Shown here: positions 23,398-31,131 of the stretch, piece after piece | How the letters are laid out: each line of letters begins with the position of its first letter | Position numbering within the stretch: position 1 is the first letter of the stretch | NCBI RefSeq assembly: GCF_016741775.1 | Contig: NZ_JAERRK010000025.1 | Span: forward strand, 62,001-126,000 | Reading direction: 5' to 3' | Origin: Streptomyces actinomycinicus | Lineage (GTDB): Bacteria > Actinomycetota > Actinomycetes > Streptomycetales > Streptomycetaceae | DNA length: 64,000 nucleotides | Position numbers and translations under genes: made by a program | Notes under the pieces: model-generated | What the model was told of the DNA's origin: nothing | The model's database searches: none | The model's input: the letters and a program-made list of their open reading frames with translations, nothing else

Positions 23398-23991
23398 GTG
23401 ACCGAGCTGACCGCCTCGCCCCGCAAGACCGTGGCCCGCACCGAACCGCGCAACGTCATCGTCCGCCGCTTCGTCACCCGCGCGCTGCGCCGGGCCGTCG
23501 ACGGCAGCGACCTGTTCTTCAGCTCGGCCCTGTTGGTCCTCGCGGTGCTGTGGTTCGCGCACACCGGCCCGACCTGGATCGCCAAGGCCACCGACTGGCA
23601 GATGATCGGCTACGGCGTCATCCTCTACGGCGCCAACCGGCTCTACGACGGCGTCGTCGAGGGCATCGCCAACACCCTCGACCCCGACCGCTTCGACGGC
23701 GACGTCCTCTTCGAGATGTCCGAGAGCCTGCGCGCGCTGCGGACCGACATCGAGACTGGGGCCGACACCGACAACGTCCTCGACAGCCTGGTCGCCAGCC
23801 GCGTGATCGAGGAACTGAGCGGCACCGTCCGCAGCATTTCCCAGCAGTACGCCGCCCTCGGCGACGAGGACGAGGTCCAGCGGCTGATGGCGGTGGTCCT
23901 GCACCTGCGCCACGCCGACGAAAACCTTGGCTACGGCACGCTCAACGCCGAGCTGGACGCCGTCGAGCGCAGCAGCGTGGGTCTGTCGTAG
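23398..23991 (+). CDS. Hypothetical membrane-anchored protein
   Basis: 197 residues. A hydrophobic pair (FFSSALLVLAVLWFAHTG and WQMIGYGVILYGANRLY, about residues 41-78) forms a membrane hairpin, followed by a soluble helical domain with acidic stretches. GTG start with AAGGAG. Function unknown; might belong to plasmid surface functions. Confidence 0.6.
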   Translation: MTELTASPRKTVARTEPRNVIVRRFVTRALRRAVDGSDLFFSSALLVLAVLWFAHTGPTWIAKATDWQMIGYGVILYGANRLYDGVVEGIANTLDPDRFDGDVLFEMSESLRALRTDIETGADTDNVLDSLVASRVIEELSGTVRSISQQYAALGDEDEVQRLMAVVLHLRHADENLGYGTLNAELDAVERSSVGLS

Positions 23992-23997
23992 CTTCGC

Positions 23998-24042
23998 CCG
24001 GGGACGGCGGCCAGGTCGCCAAACTCAGCCCGCCGTCCCCGG
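23998..24042 (+). ncRNA. Conserved-loop hairpin leader, copy 4
   Basis: A perfect 12-bp stem CCGGGGACGGCG / CGCCGTCCCCGG; compared with copy 1 the stem bases differ in matched pairs. The 21-nt loop reads GCCAGGTCGCCAAACTCAGC plus C. Ends 71 nt before the next start. Confidence 0.75.
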
Positions 24043-24113
24043 CCTCCCATCCCGCTCCACCCGGAGCAGGGGGCCGGAACCATTGTCTCCTACACCCCGA
24101 GTGGAGTTCACCA

Positions 24114-24356
24114 GTGACCCCCCGACACAGCCGACCCGACGGTGCCGAACAGAACCTTGAGGCAGCCGTCAGAGAGGCGAAAGAAGCCCGGGACAAGGCG
24201 ATCGCCGACGCCGACAAGACGTTCTGGACCCGGATCGCCGAACTGAAGGGCTCCTACCGCGGCGCCCAGACCGACATCGCCGGCTTCCTCGGCGTCACCC
24301 GCGACGCGATCCTCAAGGGCATCAAGAAGCACGCCGGCGACAAGCCCACCAGCTGA
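24114..24356 (+). CDS. Small HTH-like protein, 80 aa
   Basis: GTG 24114 with GGAG 8 nt upstream. The C-terminal half fits a short helix-turn-helix of the kind used to detect promoters (QTDIAGFLGVTRDAILKGIK); the N-terminal half is a charged helix. Probably a DNA-binding accessory protein; target unknown. Confidence 0.6.
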   Translation: MTPRHSRPDGAEQNLEAAVREAKEARDKAIADADKTFWTRIAELKGSYRGAQTDIAGFLGVTRDAILKGIKKHAGDKPTS

Positions 24357-24364
24357 CTCGCCAC

Positions 24365-24411
24365 CCCGGGCGCGGCCGCCAGGTCGCCAAACTCAGCCGA
24401 CCGCCCCCGGG
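24365..24411 (+). ncRNA. Conserved-loop hairpin leader, copy 5
   Basis: Stem CCCGGGCGCGG / CCGCCCCCGGG, 10 pairs and one C-C mismatch, loop containing CCAGGTCGCCAAACTCAGCC. Ends 47 nt before the start at 24459. Confidence 0.7.
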
Positions 24412-24458
24412 CCTCTCCTCCCTCCCACCGTTCCCCCGCAGCAGAGGTTGGCCTTTCC

Positions 24459-25211
24459 ATGCCCGCACACTCGACAGCCACGCTCGCCGCGCCCCGGACC
24501 TTTTGGTCCGAAGCGGCCCTCGCGGCCGCCGTGGATGCGGTGTTCGCCGAGGCCCTCGTCGAGGAGTTGGCCGCCGCCTTCCGCGACGAGCCCTCCGCCG
24601 AGCCCGCGATCACCGACGACGCCCACCAGGCGCCTGTGATCGTGCTGCCCGACACTGACACCCTCATCCGCCAGGCCGGCATCGCCACCGGCCCCTGCCC
24701 GCCCGACCCGCGCATCCCCACCCGATCGGGACAGCTGGCCCGCACCGCCGGCCGCTGCGCGGCCCGTGCCGCCTGGGTGCTGCTGAAGTACTCCACGCTC
24801 TTCGCCGCCGGCGTCCTCGTCTGCTCCATCCGGCTGCTGTGGGACCTCACCTTCCCCCGGGCCGGAACGACGCGGCAGCTCGAGACGGCGCCCGACCCCC
24901 GGCCCGAGGCCGTACGCGCCTTGAGGGCCGCCGACTTCCTCCAGGCAACTTCCGAAACCATCCGCGTCCGCGGCTGGATGCAGGGCGACTTCGTCACCCC
25001 CGACGGCGTCTGCGTGATCGGCGCCGAGCGAGAGCTGGTCCACTCCGGCTACGCCAGCCGCAAGACCGCCACCGACGCCAACGTCTACCTGCGCTCGGTC
25101 ATCGGCCGCCGCTCCATCCCGCGCTGGAACGACAACCTCCAGCGCACCGAGGAGCAGGTCCACCGTGCCCTCCTCGCCGCCGCCGAACGCGCCCGCACCG
25201 CCGCCCAGTAG
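24459..25211 (+). CDS. DUF6197-like protein with a membrane segment
   Basis: 250 residues. The C-terminal 100 residues match the DUF6197 pattern: LRAADFLQATSETIRVRGW, GVCVIGAERELV, IPRWNDNLQRTEEQV. Members are frequent in Streptomyces plasmids and of unknown function. A hydrophobic segment (WVLLKYSTLFAAGVLVCSI, about 107-125) precedes it, so this copy may be membrane-bound, unlike typical soluble members. Confidence 0.6.
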   Translation: MPAHSTATLAAPRTFWSEAALAAAVDAVFAEALVEELAAAFRDEPSAEPAITDDAHQAPVIVLPDTDTLIRQAGIATGPCPPDPRIPTRSGQLARTAGRCAARAAWVLLKYSTLFAAGVLVCSIRLLWDLTFPRAGTTRQLETAPDPRPEAVRALRAADFLQATSETIRVRGWMQGDFVTPDGVCVIGAERELVHSGYASRKTATDANVYLRSVIGRRSIPRWNDNLQRTEEQVHRALLAAAERARTAAQ

Positions 25212-25237
25212 CCCCCGCCCACGAAAGGGACGCTCCC

Positions 25238-25777
25238 ATGGTCGCCATCGCCGAAGCACGCGTCGGGTTCCGCAACCGGGGCCTGGCCCGGCACGCCCGG
25301 CAGATCGCCGACGCCGCAGCGGACCTGGTCCGCTACCAGTTCGGCTCCCTGCCGTACATCGAGCTGCTGCTCACCAGCGACACCAACCACTTCGCGGAGG
25401 TCGCCGCCCGCTCCGAGCTCGCCCTCGTCGAGGGCGTCAGCTCCCGCGCCGCGAACAAGGAACTGCGCATGGCCCGCAGTAACGCACGAGGCAAGGCCGG
25501 CATCACCGTGCTGCGCGAGGTCGGTGTCCTGGTCGTCGCCAACCTGGCCAACGTGCCCGACAAGGCCGCCGTGAACAGCCTGTTGGTGCACGAGTTCACC
25601 CACGGCCACCAGCTCGGCGACCCCGCCTCCCGCAAGCAGCACCTCGAGTTCTGCGCCCACGCCTACGGCGTCGCGCGGCTCCCTCGCCGCACCGTCCGGC
25701 AGATCGAGGTCCTCATCGACAGTCGCGAGGACCAGGCCTACGCCGCCGAACGCCTCGCCACCCAGCTGCCCGCCTGA
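25238..25777 (+). CDS. HEFTH-motif protein, possible zinc peptidase
   Basis: 179 residues. LLVHEFTHGHQL has the HExxH form of zincin metallopeptidases (His-Glu-Phe-Thr-His), in a helix as expected, with acidic residues downstream (EFCAHAYG) that could be the third ligand. The fold around it is short, so it may be a minimal IrrE/SprT-like peptidase acting on plasmid or host regulators. RBS GGGA before ATG 25238. Part of a run of co-directional genes. Confidence 0.5.
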   Translation: MVAIAEARVGFRNRGLARHARQIADAAADLVRYQFGSLPYIELLLTSDTNHFAEVAARSELALVEGVSSRAANKELRMARSNARGKAGITVLREVGVLVVANLANVPDKAAVNSLLVHEFTHGHQLGDPASRKQHLEFCAHAYGVARLPRRTVRQIEVLIDSREDQAYAAERLATQLPA

Positions 25778-25798
25778 CGTTCAAAAGGGACCACGCTC

Positions 25799-26899
25799 AT
25801 GCGACTGCGACTGCCCGGGATGAGCCGCACCGACCGCGCCCGCTGGCGTTCGGCCCGCTCCATCGCCGACCTCGCCGAACTGACCGCCTTATGGCTGGAG
25901 GGCCGCATCGCCTCCCACCCCGGCGTCATGCCGAACTGCGGCCCGGACGAGGAGACCACCCACCTGGTACAGGTTCTCGCCCTCGCCAACCGCGCCGGCT
26001 ACCTGACCGACAACTCCCAGCCCGGCATCGCCGAGCCCGGATTCGACGGCCGCTGGTGGGCGCAGCGCGCCGCGGTGACCGGATGGGTCTGCCGCGACCG
26101 GGCCGGCATCGACCTCGCCAACCGGATCATCGGCCCCGCCCGGGAGGCCGGATTGGTCGTGTGCGCCGACAGCCACCGCCACGGTGTCACCGTCACCTCC
26201 GTCGACGGCCGCGACTACACCACCTTCGGTGCGCTGCTCAGCAAGCGAGACCTGCGCACCCTGTGGCCCGCCCACCTCATCCACCGCGACCTGTTCCGCC
26301 AGCTGCACAGCGCCATCCAGCTCACGGTTATCGACCCCGAATGGGGCCGCGACGATGTGCTGTGGGACGTCCTGGCCAAGGCCCTCTACACGCCTTCCGC
26401 GCCCGCCGCGCATCCGACCATCACCGAGCCCGGCCTGTACGTGCTGGTCGGGGCGGCCGGATCCGGCAAGTCCACACTTGCCGCACGGCACTTCCCCGCA
26501 GGCTCCGTCCTCGAGCTCGACGCCTTCCGCGCTCTGGCCGCCGGCACCCGCGCCGACCAGAGCGCCACCCCCGCCGCCGTCACCGCCTTCGACGCGATCC
26601 TCACCGCCCGCCTCGAGCGCGGCCTGCCGACCGTTCTCGACGCCACCCACGCCGAGGCTCGCCACCGCCGCAAGTACACCGACCTCGCCCACCAGCACGG
26701 CCTGCCGGCCATCGCCGTCCTGCCGGACACCCCGGACGCCGAGTGCCGGCGCCGCAACGCGATGCGCCCGGACGCCCGGCGAGTTCCCCCGCGCATCCTG
26801 CGCGACCAGGCCCGCCAGGCGGCCCACTTCAACGCCAAGGCCGACGGCTTCGACGCCGTGCTCCGCCCGGCCGACCTCACCCCCACCGACCCCAGCTGA
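25799..26899 (+). CDS. DUF6919-like domain fused to a P-loop kinase
   Basis: 366 residues. The N-terminal 190 residues resemble the plasmid family DUF6919 (ADLAELTALWLEGRIASHPG, QPGIAEPGFDGRWWAQRAAV). The C-terminal part is an AAA_33/polynucleotide-kinase-like domain: Walker A GAAGSGKST (about 218-226), Walker-B-like LPTVLDATHA, and an Arg-rich lid (ECRRRNAMRP). The fusion suggests a nucleotide or nucleic-acid kinase acting with DUF6919; substrate unknown. Confidence 0.65.
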   Translation: MRLRLPGMSRTDRARWRSARSIADLAELTALWLEGRIASHPGVMPNCGPDEETTHLVQVLALANRAGYLTDNSQPGIAEPGFDGRWWAQRAAVTGWVCRDRAGIDLANRIIGPAREAGLVVCADSHRHGVTVTSVDGRDYTTFGALLSKRDLRTLWPAHLIHRDLFRQLHSAIQLTVIDPEWGRDDVLWDVLAKALYTPSAPAAHPTITEPGLYVLVGAAGSGKSTLAARHFPAGSVLELDAFRALAAGTRADQSATPAAVTAFDAILTARLERGLPTVLDATHAEARHRRKYTDLAHQHGLPAIAVLPDTPDAECRRRNAMRPDARRVPPRILRDQARQAAHFNAKADGFDAVLRPADLTPTDPS

Positions 26900-26939
26900 C
26901 AACAACCTCCCGACCCCTCCTCGCAGGAAGGAGCCTGCC

Positions 26940-27155
26940 GTGCAGACCACGCCTGCCCCCCAGCCCCACACCGACGCCGAAGCCCGTGTGCTCGTCGACC
27001 AGATCATCGGCAGCGACATCGAGGCGCCCTCCGCCTTCAACGGCGACTGGCACCAGCTCCTGAAGAACACCGCCGCCCGCTGGGCCGCCGACACCCCCGC
27101 CCGCTGGGCCATCGAGACCCTCGCCGGCACCAGCCCGGCCCCGGCCAGTTCCTAA
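26940..27155 (+). CDS. Hypothetical protein, 71 aa
   Basis: GTG 26940 behind GGAAGGAG. Contains LVDQIIGSDIEAPSAFNGDW and a Trp-rich helix (RWAADTPARWAIETLA). No family recognised; supported by ribosome site and position between two like-oriented genes. Confidence 0.5.
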   Translation: MQTTPAPQPHTDAEARVLVDQIIGSDIEAPSAFNGDWHQLLKNTAARWAADTPARWAIETLAGTSPAPASS

Positions 27156-27227
27156 CCGAGCACACCCCTGGACTCCGGACGGCCCGCCCGGGCGCCCGGC
27201 CCCACCAGAACACTGGAGACCCAACCC

Positions 27228-27869
27228 GTGACGATCAACACGACGGCACCCAACCCGACCGATCAGAACCCGGCCAACTGGCTGGACGCCATCCGCAACC
27301 GCCGCAACGCCGCCTCCCCCGGCACCTGGACGGTCCAGGCCGCCACCCTCAACGGCCACGTCCTCACCCGCTGCGTCGGCACCAACGACCTGGCCAGCGA
27401 CGACGACTGCATCGCCGAACTCGACGTACGCGAAGACGGCAGCGACGCCGCGAACGCCGACTTCATCGCCCACGCCCCCACCGACATCGACCAGCTGCTC
27501 GCGCACATCGACCAGCTCACCCACCGCCTGGCCGCCGCCGAGGCCGCCTTCCCCGGCATCACCCACCTGGTCCCCGGCCAGCCGGTCGAGCTGACGATCT
27601 ACCGCACCGAGCACGACACCATCCCCTGCGGCCTGTTCACCAACCGCGCCGCAGCCCGCGCCTGCGGATCGGACCTCAGCACCCGCGACGACGACCGCAT
27701 CGAGGTCACCCACGCGTGGATCCCCGAGCACGGAGGCGACGACGCCGCCGAGGACCTGTCGCTGTTCGGGCCCGGCGGCGAGGACGACGAGACCATCACC
27801 AACTACTCGATCGTCCCGCTGACCCTGCACGCCGCGTACGACCCGCAGAGCTGGGAGGACGAGTCGTGA
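27228..27869 (+). CDS. Hypothetical protein, 213 aa
   Basis: An acidic protein. The first half (NWLDAIRNRRNAASPGTW...FIAHAPTDIDQLLAHIDQLT) looks like phage/plasmid ead-type proteins; the second half is beta-rich and ends in an acidic tail. GTG start; overlaps the next gene by GTGA. Function unknown. Confidence 0.6.
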   Translation: MTINTTAPNPTDQNPANWLDAIRNRRNAASPGTWTVQAATLNGHVLTRCVGTNDLASDDDCIAELDVREDGSDAANADFIAHAPTDIDQLLAHIDQLTHRLAAAEAAFPGITHLVPGQPVELTIYRTEHDTIPCGLFTNRAAARACGSDLSTRDDDRIEVTHAWIPEHGGDDAAEDLSLFGPGGEDDETITNYSIVPLTLHAAYDPQSWEDES

Positions 27870-28141
27870 CCGGCCGCACGCAGATGTGGGAAGTCGACGT
27901 CCCCATCTGCCACCCCGACGACCAGCGCACCGGAATCCACGTCTTCACCGGCCTGGCCAGCGACAAGAACGCGGCTTTCGCCTCCGCCCGGCGCGTCGTC
28001 GACGAGGCCCTCGAGCACCTGCAGAACGGACGCGAGATCCCCGTTCCCGACCACGCCCGGATCGACTGGGCCGCCCGCGGCCTGCGCCCCGGCTGGGAGC
28101 TGCGCTGGGAGCGCGCCAAGGCCCACCAGATCACCCTTTGA
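27866..28141 (+). CDS. Hypothetical protein, 91 aa
   Basis: GTG 27866 overlaps the upstream stop codon, so it is translationally coupled. One small alpha/beta domain with VDVPICHPDDQRTGIHVFTG and a helix AFASARRVVDEALEHL. Unrecognised. Confidence 0.5.
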   Translation: MTGRTQMWEVDVPICHPDDQRTGIHVFTGLASDKNAAFASARRVVDEALEHLQNGREIPVPDHARIDWAARGLRPGWELRWERAKAHQITL

Positions 28142-28147
28142 ATCCGC

Positions 28148-28192
28148 CCCGGGACGGCCGTCAAGGCCTGGAAAACCGCCGGCCGTCCCGGG
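28148..28192 (+). ncRNA. Hairpin leader, divergent loop (copy 6)
   Basis: A perfect 12-bp stem CCCGGGACGGCC / GGCCGTCCCGGG as in the conserved-loop family and at the same distance (40 nt) from the next start codon, but the 21-nt loop (TCAAGGCCTGGAAAACCGCC core) only loosely resembles the consensus. Confidence 0.5.
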
Positions 28193-28232
28193 CCCCCTTC
28201 ACCCGCGCAAGCGAGAAAGAGAGAGCACCATC

Positions 28233-28505
28233 ATGCACGCTCGCACCAGCGTCACGCGCACCCCGGCCAGAAGGACCGCCGCCGAGATCATGCGCCAGAT
28301 CGCCGCGCGCTCGCCCCGCCTGGGCCGCACCCCGGAATCCGTCTGCACCCGCCAGCAGTGCCACGTCGCCTGGCGCGGCGAGGAAAACGACTGCTGGCAC
28401 TGCGGCCTGCCCGCCACTGCCACCTACCGGCGGCGCGGATCCGCCCTGCAGAGGCTGCTCGCCCAGGTCGACGCCGGCACAGCCCGGAAGGCGGTCGCGG
28501 CATGA
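28233..28505 (+). CDS. Small zinc-ribbon-like protein, 90 aa
   Basis: ATG 28233 after a GAGAAAGAGAG stretch. A possible zinc site CTRQQCHVAW ... CWHCGLPA sits mid-protein between basic helices. Likely a nucleic-acid-binding accessory protein. Stop overlaps the next ATG. Confidence 0.55.
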   Translation: MHARTSVTRTPARRTAAEIMRQIAARSPRLGRTPESVCTRQQCHVAWRGEENDCWHCGLPATATYRRRGSALQRLLAQVDAGTARKAVAA

Positions 28506-29014
28506 GCACTCTCGCCTTCCTCAACCAGCTCGTCGGCAGCCAGGTCCTGGGCGACCACCTCACCGCCTGGGTCAACCACCTCGTCGACAACGAGGAATTC
28601 GCCCGCGCTGACGCCTACCGCTGCATCACCGACTGGGCCGACGAGGGCGACCCGAGCATCATCGCCTCCACCGGCCAGACGTGGGTACGCCGCGACGACG
28701 TCGACCCCGCCGACGCACCCGTCCGCCGCCTGCACGTCGTGGAACGCGCTGACGACGGCGTCTTCCTCATCTACTACCCCCACGACATCGACACCGGCTT
28801 CGACGTCGACGACCACGGGGACCAAAGCCTCCTGCTCGAGCCGGACCGCGACCTCAATCGCTACCAGCTCGCCCACCACCTGCCGCCCTCCCACGACCTG
28901 CCGCGCGGCGCCGACTTCCCGGTGGAACTGCTGCACCTGTACCGGCTCGAGGCCTGGTTCCCGCCCGAGTTCTTCCTCCCCGGCTGCACACCGAAGGAGG
29001 CGAACACGCCGTGA
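28502..29014 (+). CDS. Hypothetical protein, 170 aa
   Basis: An acidic alpha/beta protein with strand-rich LHVVERADDGVFLIYYPHD and DQSLLLEPDRD; no family recognised. Coupled by ATGA with the upstream gene and by overlap with the next (GTG 29011). Confidence 0.55.
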   Translation: MSTLAFLNQLVGSQVLGDHLTAWVNHLVDNEEFARADAYRCITDWADEGDPSIIASTGQTWVRRDDVDPADAPVRRLHVVERADDGVFLIYYPHDIDTGFDVDDHGDQSLLLEPDRDLNRYQLAHHLPPSHDLPRGADFPVELLHLYRLEAWFPPEFFLPGCTPKEANTP

Positions 29015-29226
29015 CCGCCGCCATCCGTACGACCCGCGCCGCGGGCTGCACCCAGTGCGCCGGCCGCGACGCCGAAATCCTCGAGGTCGTCTCCGGCAGC
29101 CGCCTCGACAACGACCGCGTCGCCGACCGACTGGCCCGCGAACTCGGCAACGGTGCCCACACCCACGCCGCCCTCAACACCGACATGCACGTCGTCCGAT
29201 CCCTCACCAGGGAGAACGCGTCATGA
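29011..29226 (+). CDS. Hypothetical protein, 71 aa
   Basis: GTG start overlapping the upstream stop. A CTQCAGRD motif near the N-terminus, then a helical part. Too small for a functional call; retained because it is coupled on both sides (ATGA with the next gene). Confidence 0.5.
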   Translation: MTAAIRTTRAAGCTQCAGRDAEILEVVSGSRLDNDRVADRLARELGNGAHTHAALNTDMHVVRSLTRENAS

Positions 29227-29534
29227 CCACGGCCACCCGACTCACCAGCCGCGACTCCTACATCACCGTCCGGACCGACCGCACCACCGAGCGGGGCGTT
29301 GACCTTCTCGCCGTCGAGAGGGCGGTCAACGGAGAACTGCCCGAGAGCATGACCGACGCCGAACTGGCCTACGCCGCCCGCGTGCTGAGCGAGCACAACG
29401 TCTCACGCGACGAGTCCGCGCGCCGCCTGAGCCTGTCGGACTACGTCCTGCGCAAGTGCCAGGACAGCGGGTGGAAGCCCGACACCATCACCAGCTGGCG
29501 CGAGAACTCGCAGAAGAAGGCGGTCGCGGCATGA
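29223..29534 (+). CDS. Hypothetical protein, 103 aa
   Basis: ATG 29223 overlaps the upstream TGA. Predicted helices AELAYAARVLSEHNVSRDES and RRLSLSDYVLRKCQDSGW resemble a weak helix-turn-helix. Followed by the WhiB-like gene, again overlapping (ATGA). Confidence 0.5.
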   Translation: MTTATRLTSRDSYITVRTDRTTERGVDLLAVERAVNGELPESMTDAELAYAARVLSEHNVSRDESARRLSLSDYVLRKCQDSGWKPDTITSWRENSQKKAVAA

Positions 29535-29812
29535 CCGGCCGTCTCGCTCCGTTCCCCCGCTTCACCGGCGCCGAGCCGTGCCAGGACCCCGACTACGACC
29601 CGGACCTGTGGAGCAGCAGCGACCCCGTCGACCGGGCCACCGCCCAACTGGCCTGCCTCAGCGGCTGCCCCGTCCGCGAGAAATGCCTGGCCTGGGCGAT
29701 CGACCACCCCACCGAGGCCGGCGACGACATCTGGGCGGGCACCACGAAGGCCCGGCGCACCACGCTGCGCCGTGAATTCTCGACCACCGCGACGAGGAGG
29801 AAGTCGGCATGA
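29531..29812 (+). CDS. WhiB-like iron-sulfur transcription factor
   Basis: 93 residues. Four Cys (C17, C42, C46, C52) match the [4Fe-4S] ligands of WhiB-like proteins, with CPVREKCLAWAI and the turn DDIWAGTT (canonical GIWGG) downstream and a basic tail for DNA contact. The central pair is spaced CxxxC instead of the usual CxxC. Plasmid- and phage-borne Wbl proteins often act on sigma factors or repress host Wbl genes. Overlapped by ATGA on both sides. Confidence 0.8.
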   Translation: MTGRLAPFPRFTGAEPCQDPDYDPDLWSSSDPVDRATAQLACLSGCPVREKCLAWAIDHPTEAGDDIWAGTTKARRTTLRREFSTTATRRKSA

Positions 29813-30549
29813 GTCCCCGCGACACCGCCCTGCTCATGCTCAAGGGCCGCCGCGCTCCCGGCGAGATCCAGCGCGCGACCGGCATGAGCACCGGCCAGAT
29901 CGCCGCCCTCGCCGAAGTCCAGGGCCTGTCCCAGACCGCGGCACGCTCCGGCGGCTTCCTCACCGGCATCGACCCGACGCTCATCCGTGGCCTGGCCGCG
30001 CTGATGTGGGCCGAGCAGAACGCCGGCCACCAACGCGTGCGACGGCAGGCCGCCCGGGTGCGGGAACTGCTCGGTGAACTCGCCGGCTACCAGAGCCGCA
30101 TGATCGCCGAAAACGGCATCCGTAGCGAGCTCACCGAGATCAACCGGAAGCTGAACACGGCGCAGTCCAAGCTCAGCCGTCTCGGCGCCAGCACCGCCTT
30201 GCTCATCCGGGACTGGGCCGAGAAGCAGGGCATGACGGTCAGCCCGAGCGGTGTGCTGTCCGCCGACGTCATCGACGCCTTCGAGTACAACCACCAGCAC
30301 ACCAACCAGCTCGACCAGCGCCGCGCCATCACCGCGGCCCGCCTCCAGCGCGAGATCGCAAGCCTCAAGCGCAGCCGGACCGCCGCCCGCCGCCGACTGG
30401 ACAGCCTGACCAACCCGCCCGCCGCCGAGGTACGGGCCTGGGCCCAGCAGCAGGGCCTGGCCGTATCCGTCGCCGGCCAGATGCCCGCCTACCTGATCGA
30501 GGCCTACAAGGACCACCAGGCCAAAGCCATGTCCGAGCAGGCCGGATAA
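29809..30549 (+). CDS. Protein with tandem Lsr2-like DNA-binding motifs
   Basis: 246 residues. An N-terminal helix-turn-helix (RRAPGEIQRATGMSTGQIAAL) is followed by two units like the Lsr2 C-terminal domain: IRDWAEKQGMTVSPSGVLSA and VRAWAQQQGLAVSVAGQMPA, separated by a coiled coil. Lsr2 silences AT-rich foreign DNA through a short motif of this type. Here the Arg-Gly-Arg-like hook is replaced (SPSG, SVAG), so the mode of binding may differ. Possibly a plasmid silencer or counter-silencer. Confidence 0.55.
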   Translation: MSPRDTALLMLKGRRAPGEIQRATGMSTGQIAALAEVQGLSQTAARSGGFLTGIDPTLIRGLAALMWAEQNAGHQRVRRQAARVRELLGELAGYQSRMIAENGIRSELTEINRKLNTAQSKLSRLGASTALLIRDWAEKQGMTVSPSGVLSADVIDAFEYNHQHTNQLDQRRAITAARLQREIASLKRSRTAARRRLDSLTNPPAAEVRAWAQQQGLAVSVAGQMPAYLIEAYKDHQAKAMSEQAG

Positions 30550-30552
30550 GCG

Positions 30553-31041
30553 ATGGCCGTCTTAACACTGGCCTACCGCCGCACCGAGCGGGTCACCGGT
30601 ACGGGACGCGTCACGCTCTCCCGCACCGGCGGCGGCGCCGACTTCGGCGCGTACGCCCTCCTCTACACCACCCGGCCCGTCGACGGGGAAGTGGAGGCCA
30701 TCATCGCCGCCACCCGCCCCGAGGACACCGACCCGGCCTGGAATCTCGCCGAGCCGCACCGCTACGGGCCGAGGACCAGCGAAACCCGCCCGCTGATGGC
30801 ATGGGCGGCCGCCCTGAACGAAGCCAAAGCCAACGACCGCGGCAACGCCTACGCCGACCGGCTGGCCAAAGCACTGCTCACCACCGCGTGGAGCACGCGC
30901 ATGGTCCCCCCGCCCGGCACGGTCGACCTGCCGCTGGCCGCATGGGAGATCGAGACCCAGCACGTGGTCCCGCTCTGGCACGCCGGACACACCGCCGTCC
31001 GCATCGGCCGCCTGATCACCGTCACGGCCAAAGAGACCTAG
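30553..31041 (+). CDS. Hypothetical protein, 162 aa
   Basis: A beta-rich protein (LTLAYRRTERVTGTGRVTLS ... TRPVDGEVEAIIAATR) of no recognised family. ATG 30553 lies 3 nt after the upstream stop. Confidence 0.55.
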   Translation: MAVLTLAYRRTERVTGTGRVTLSRTGGGADFGAYALLYTTRPVDGEVEAIIAATRPEDTDPAWNLAEPHRYGPRTSETRPLMAWAAALNEAKANDRGNAYADRLAKALLTTAWSTRMVPPPGTVDLPLAAWEIETQHVVPLWHAGHTAVRIGRLITVTAKET

Positions 31042-31052
31042 CCCCCTGACCA

Positions 31053-31094
31053 CCGGCCCCCGCCCGGATGCCCTAAATCCCGGGCCGGGGCCGG
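31053..31094 (+). terminator. Intercistronic GC-rich hairpin
   Basis: Stem CCGGCCCCCGCCCGG / CCGGGCCGGGGCCGG with 14 of 15 positions paired and an 12-nt loop; 38 nt upstream of the next start. Loop unrelated to the conserved family; terminator or leader. Confidence 0.5.
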
Positions 31095-31131
31095 CCAAAG
31101 CCAGTCCCTACTACTGCAGGAGAGAACCGCT

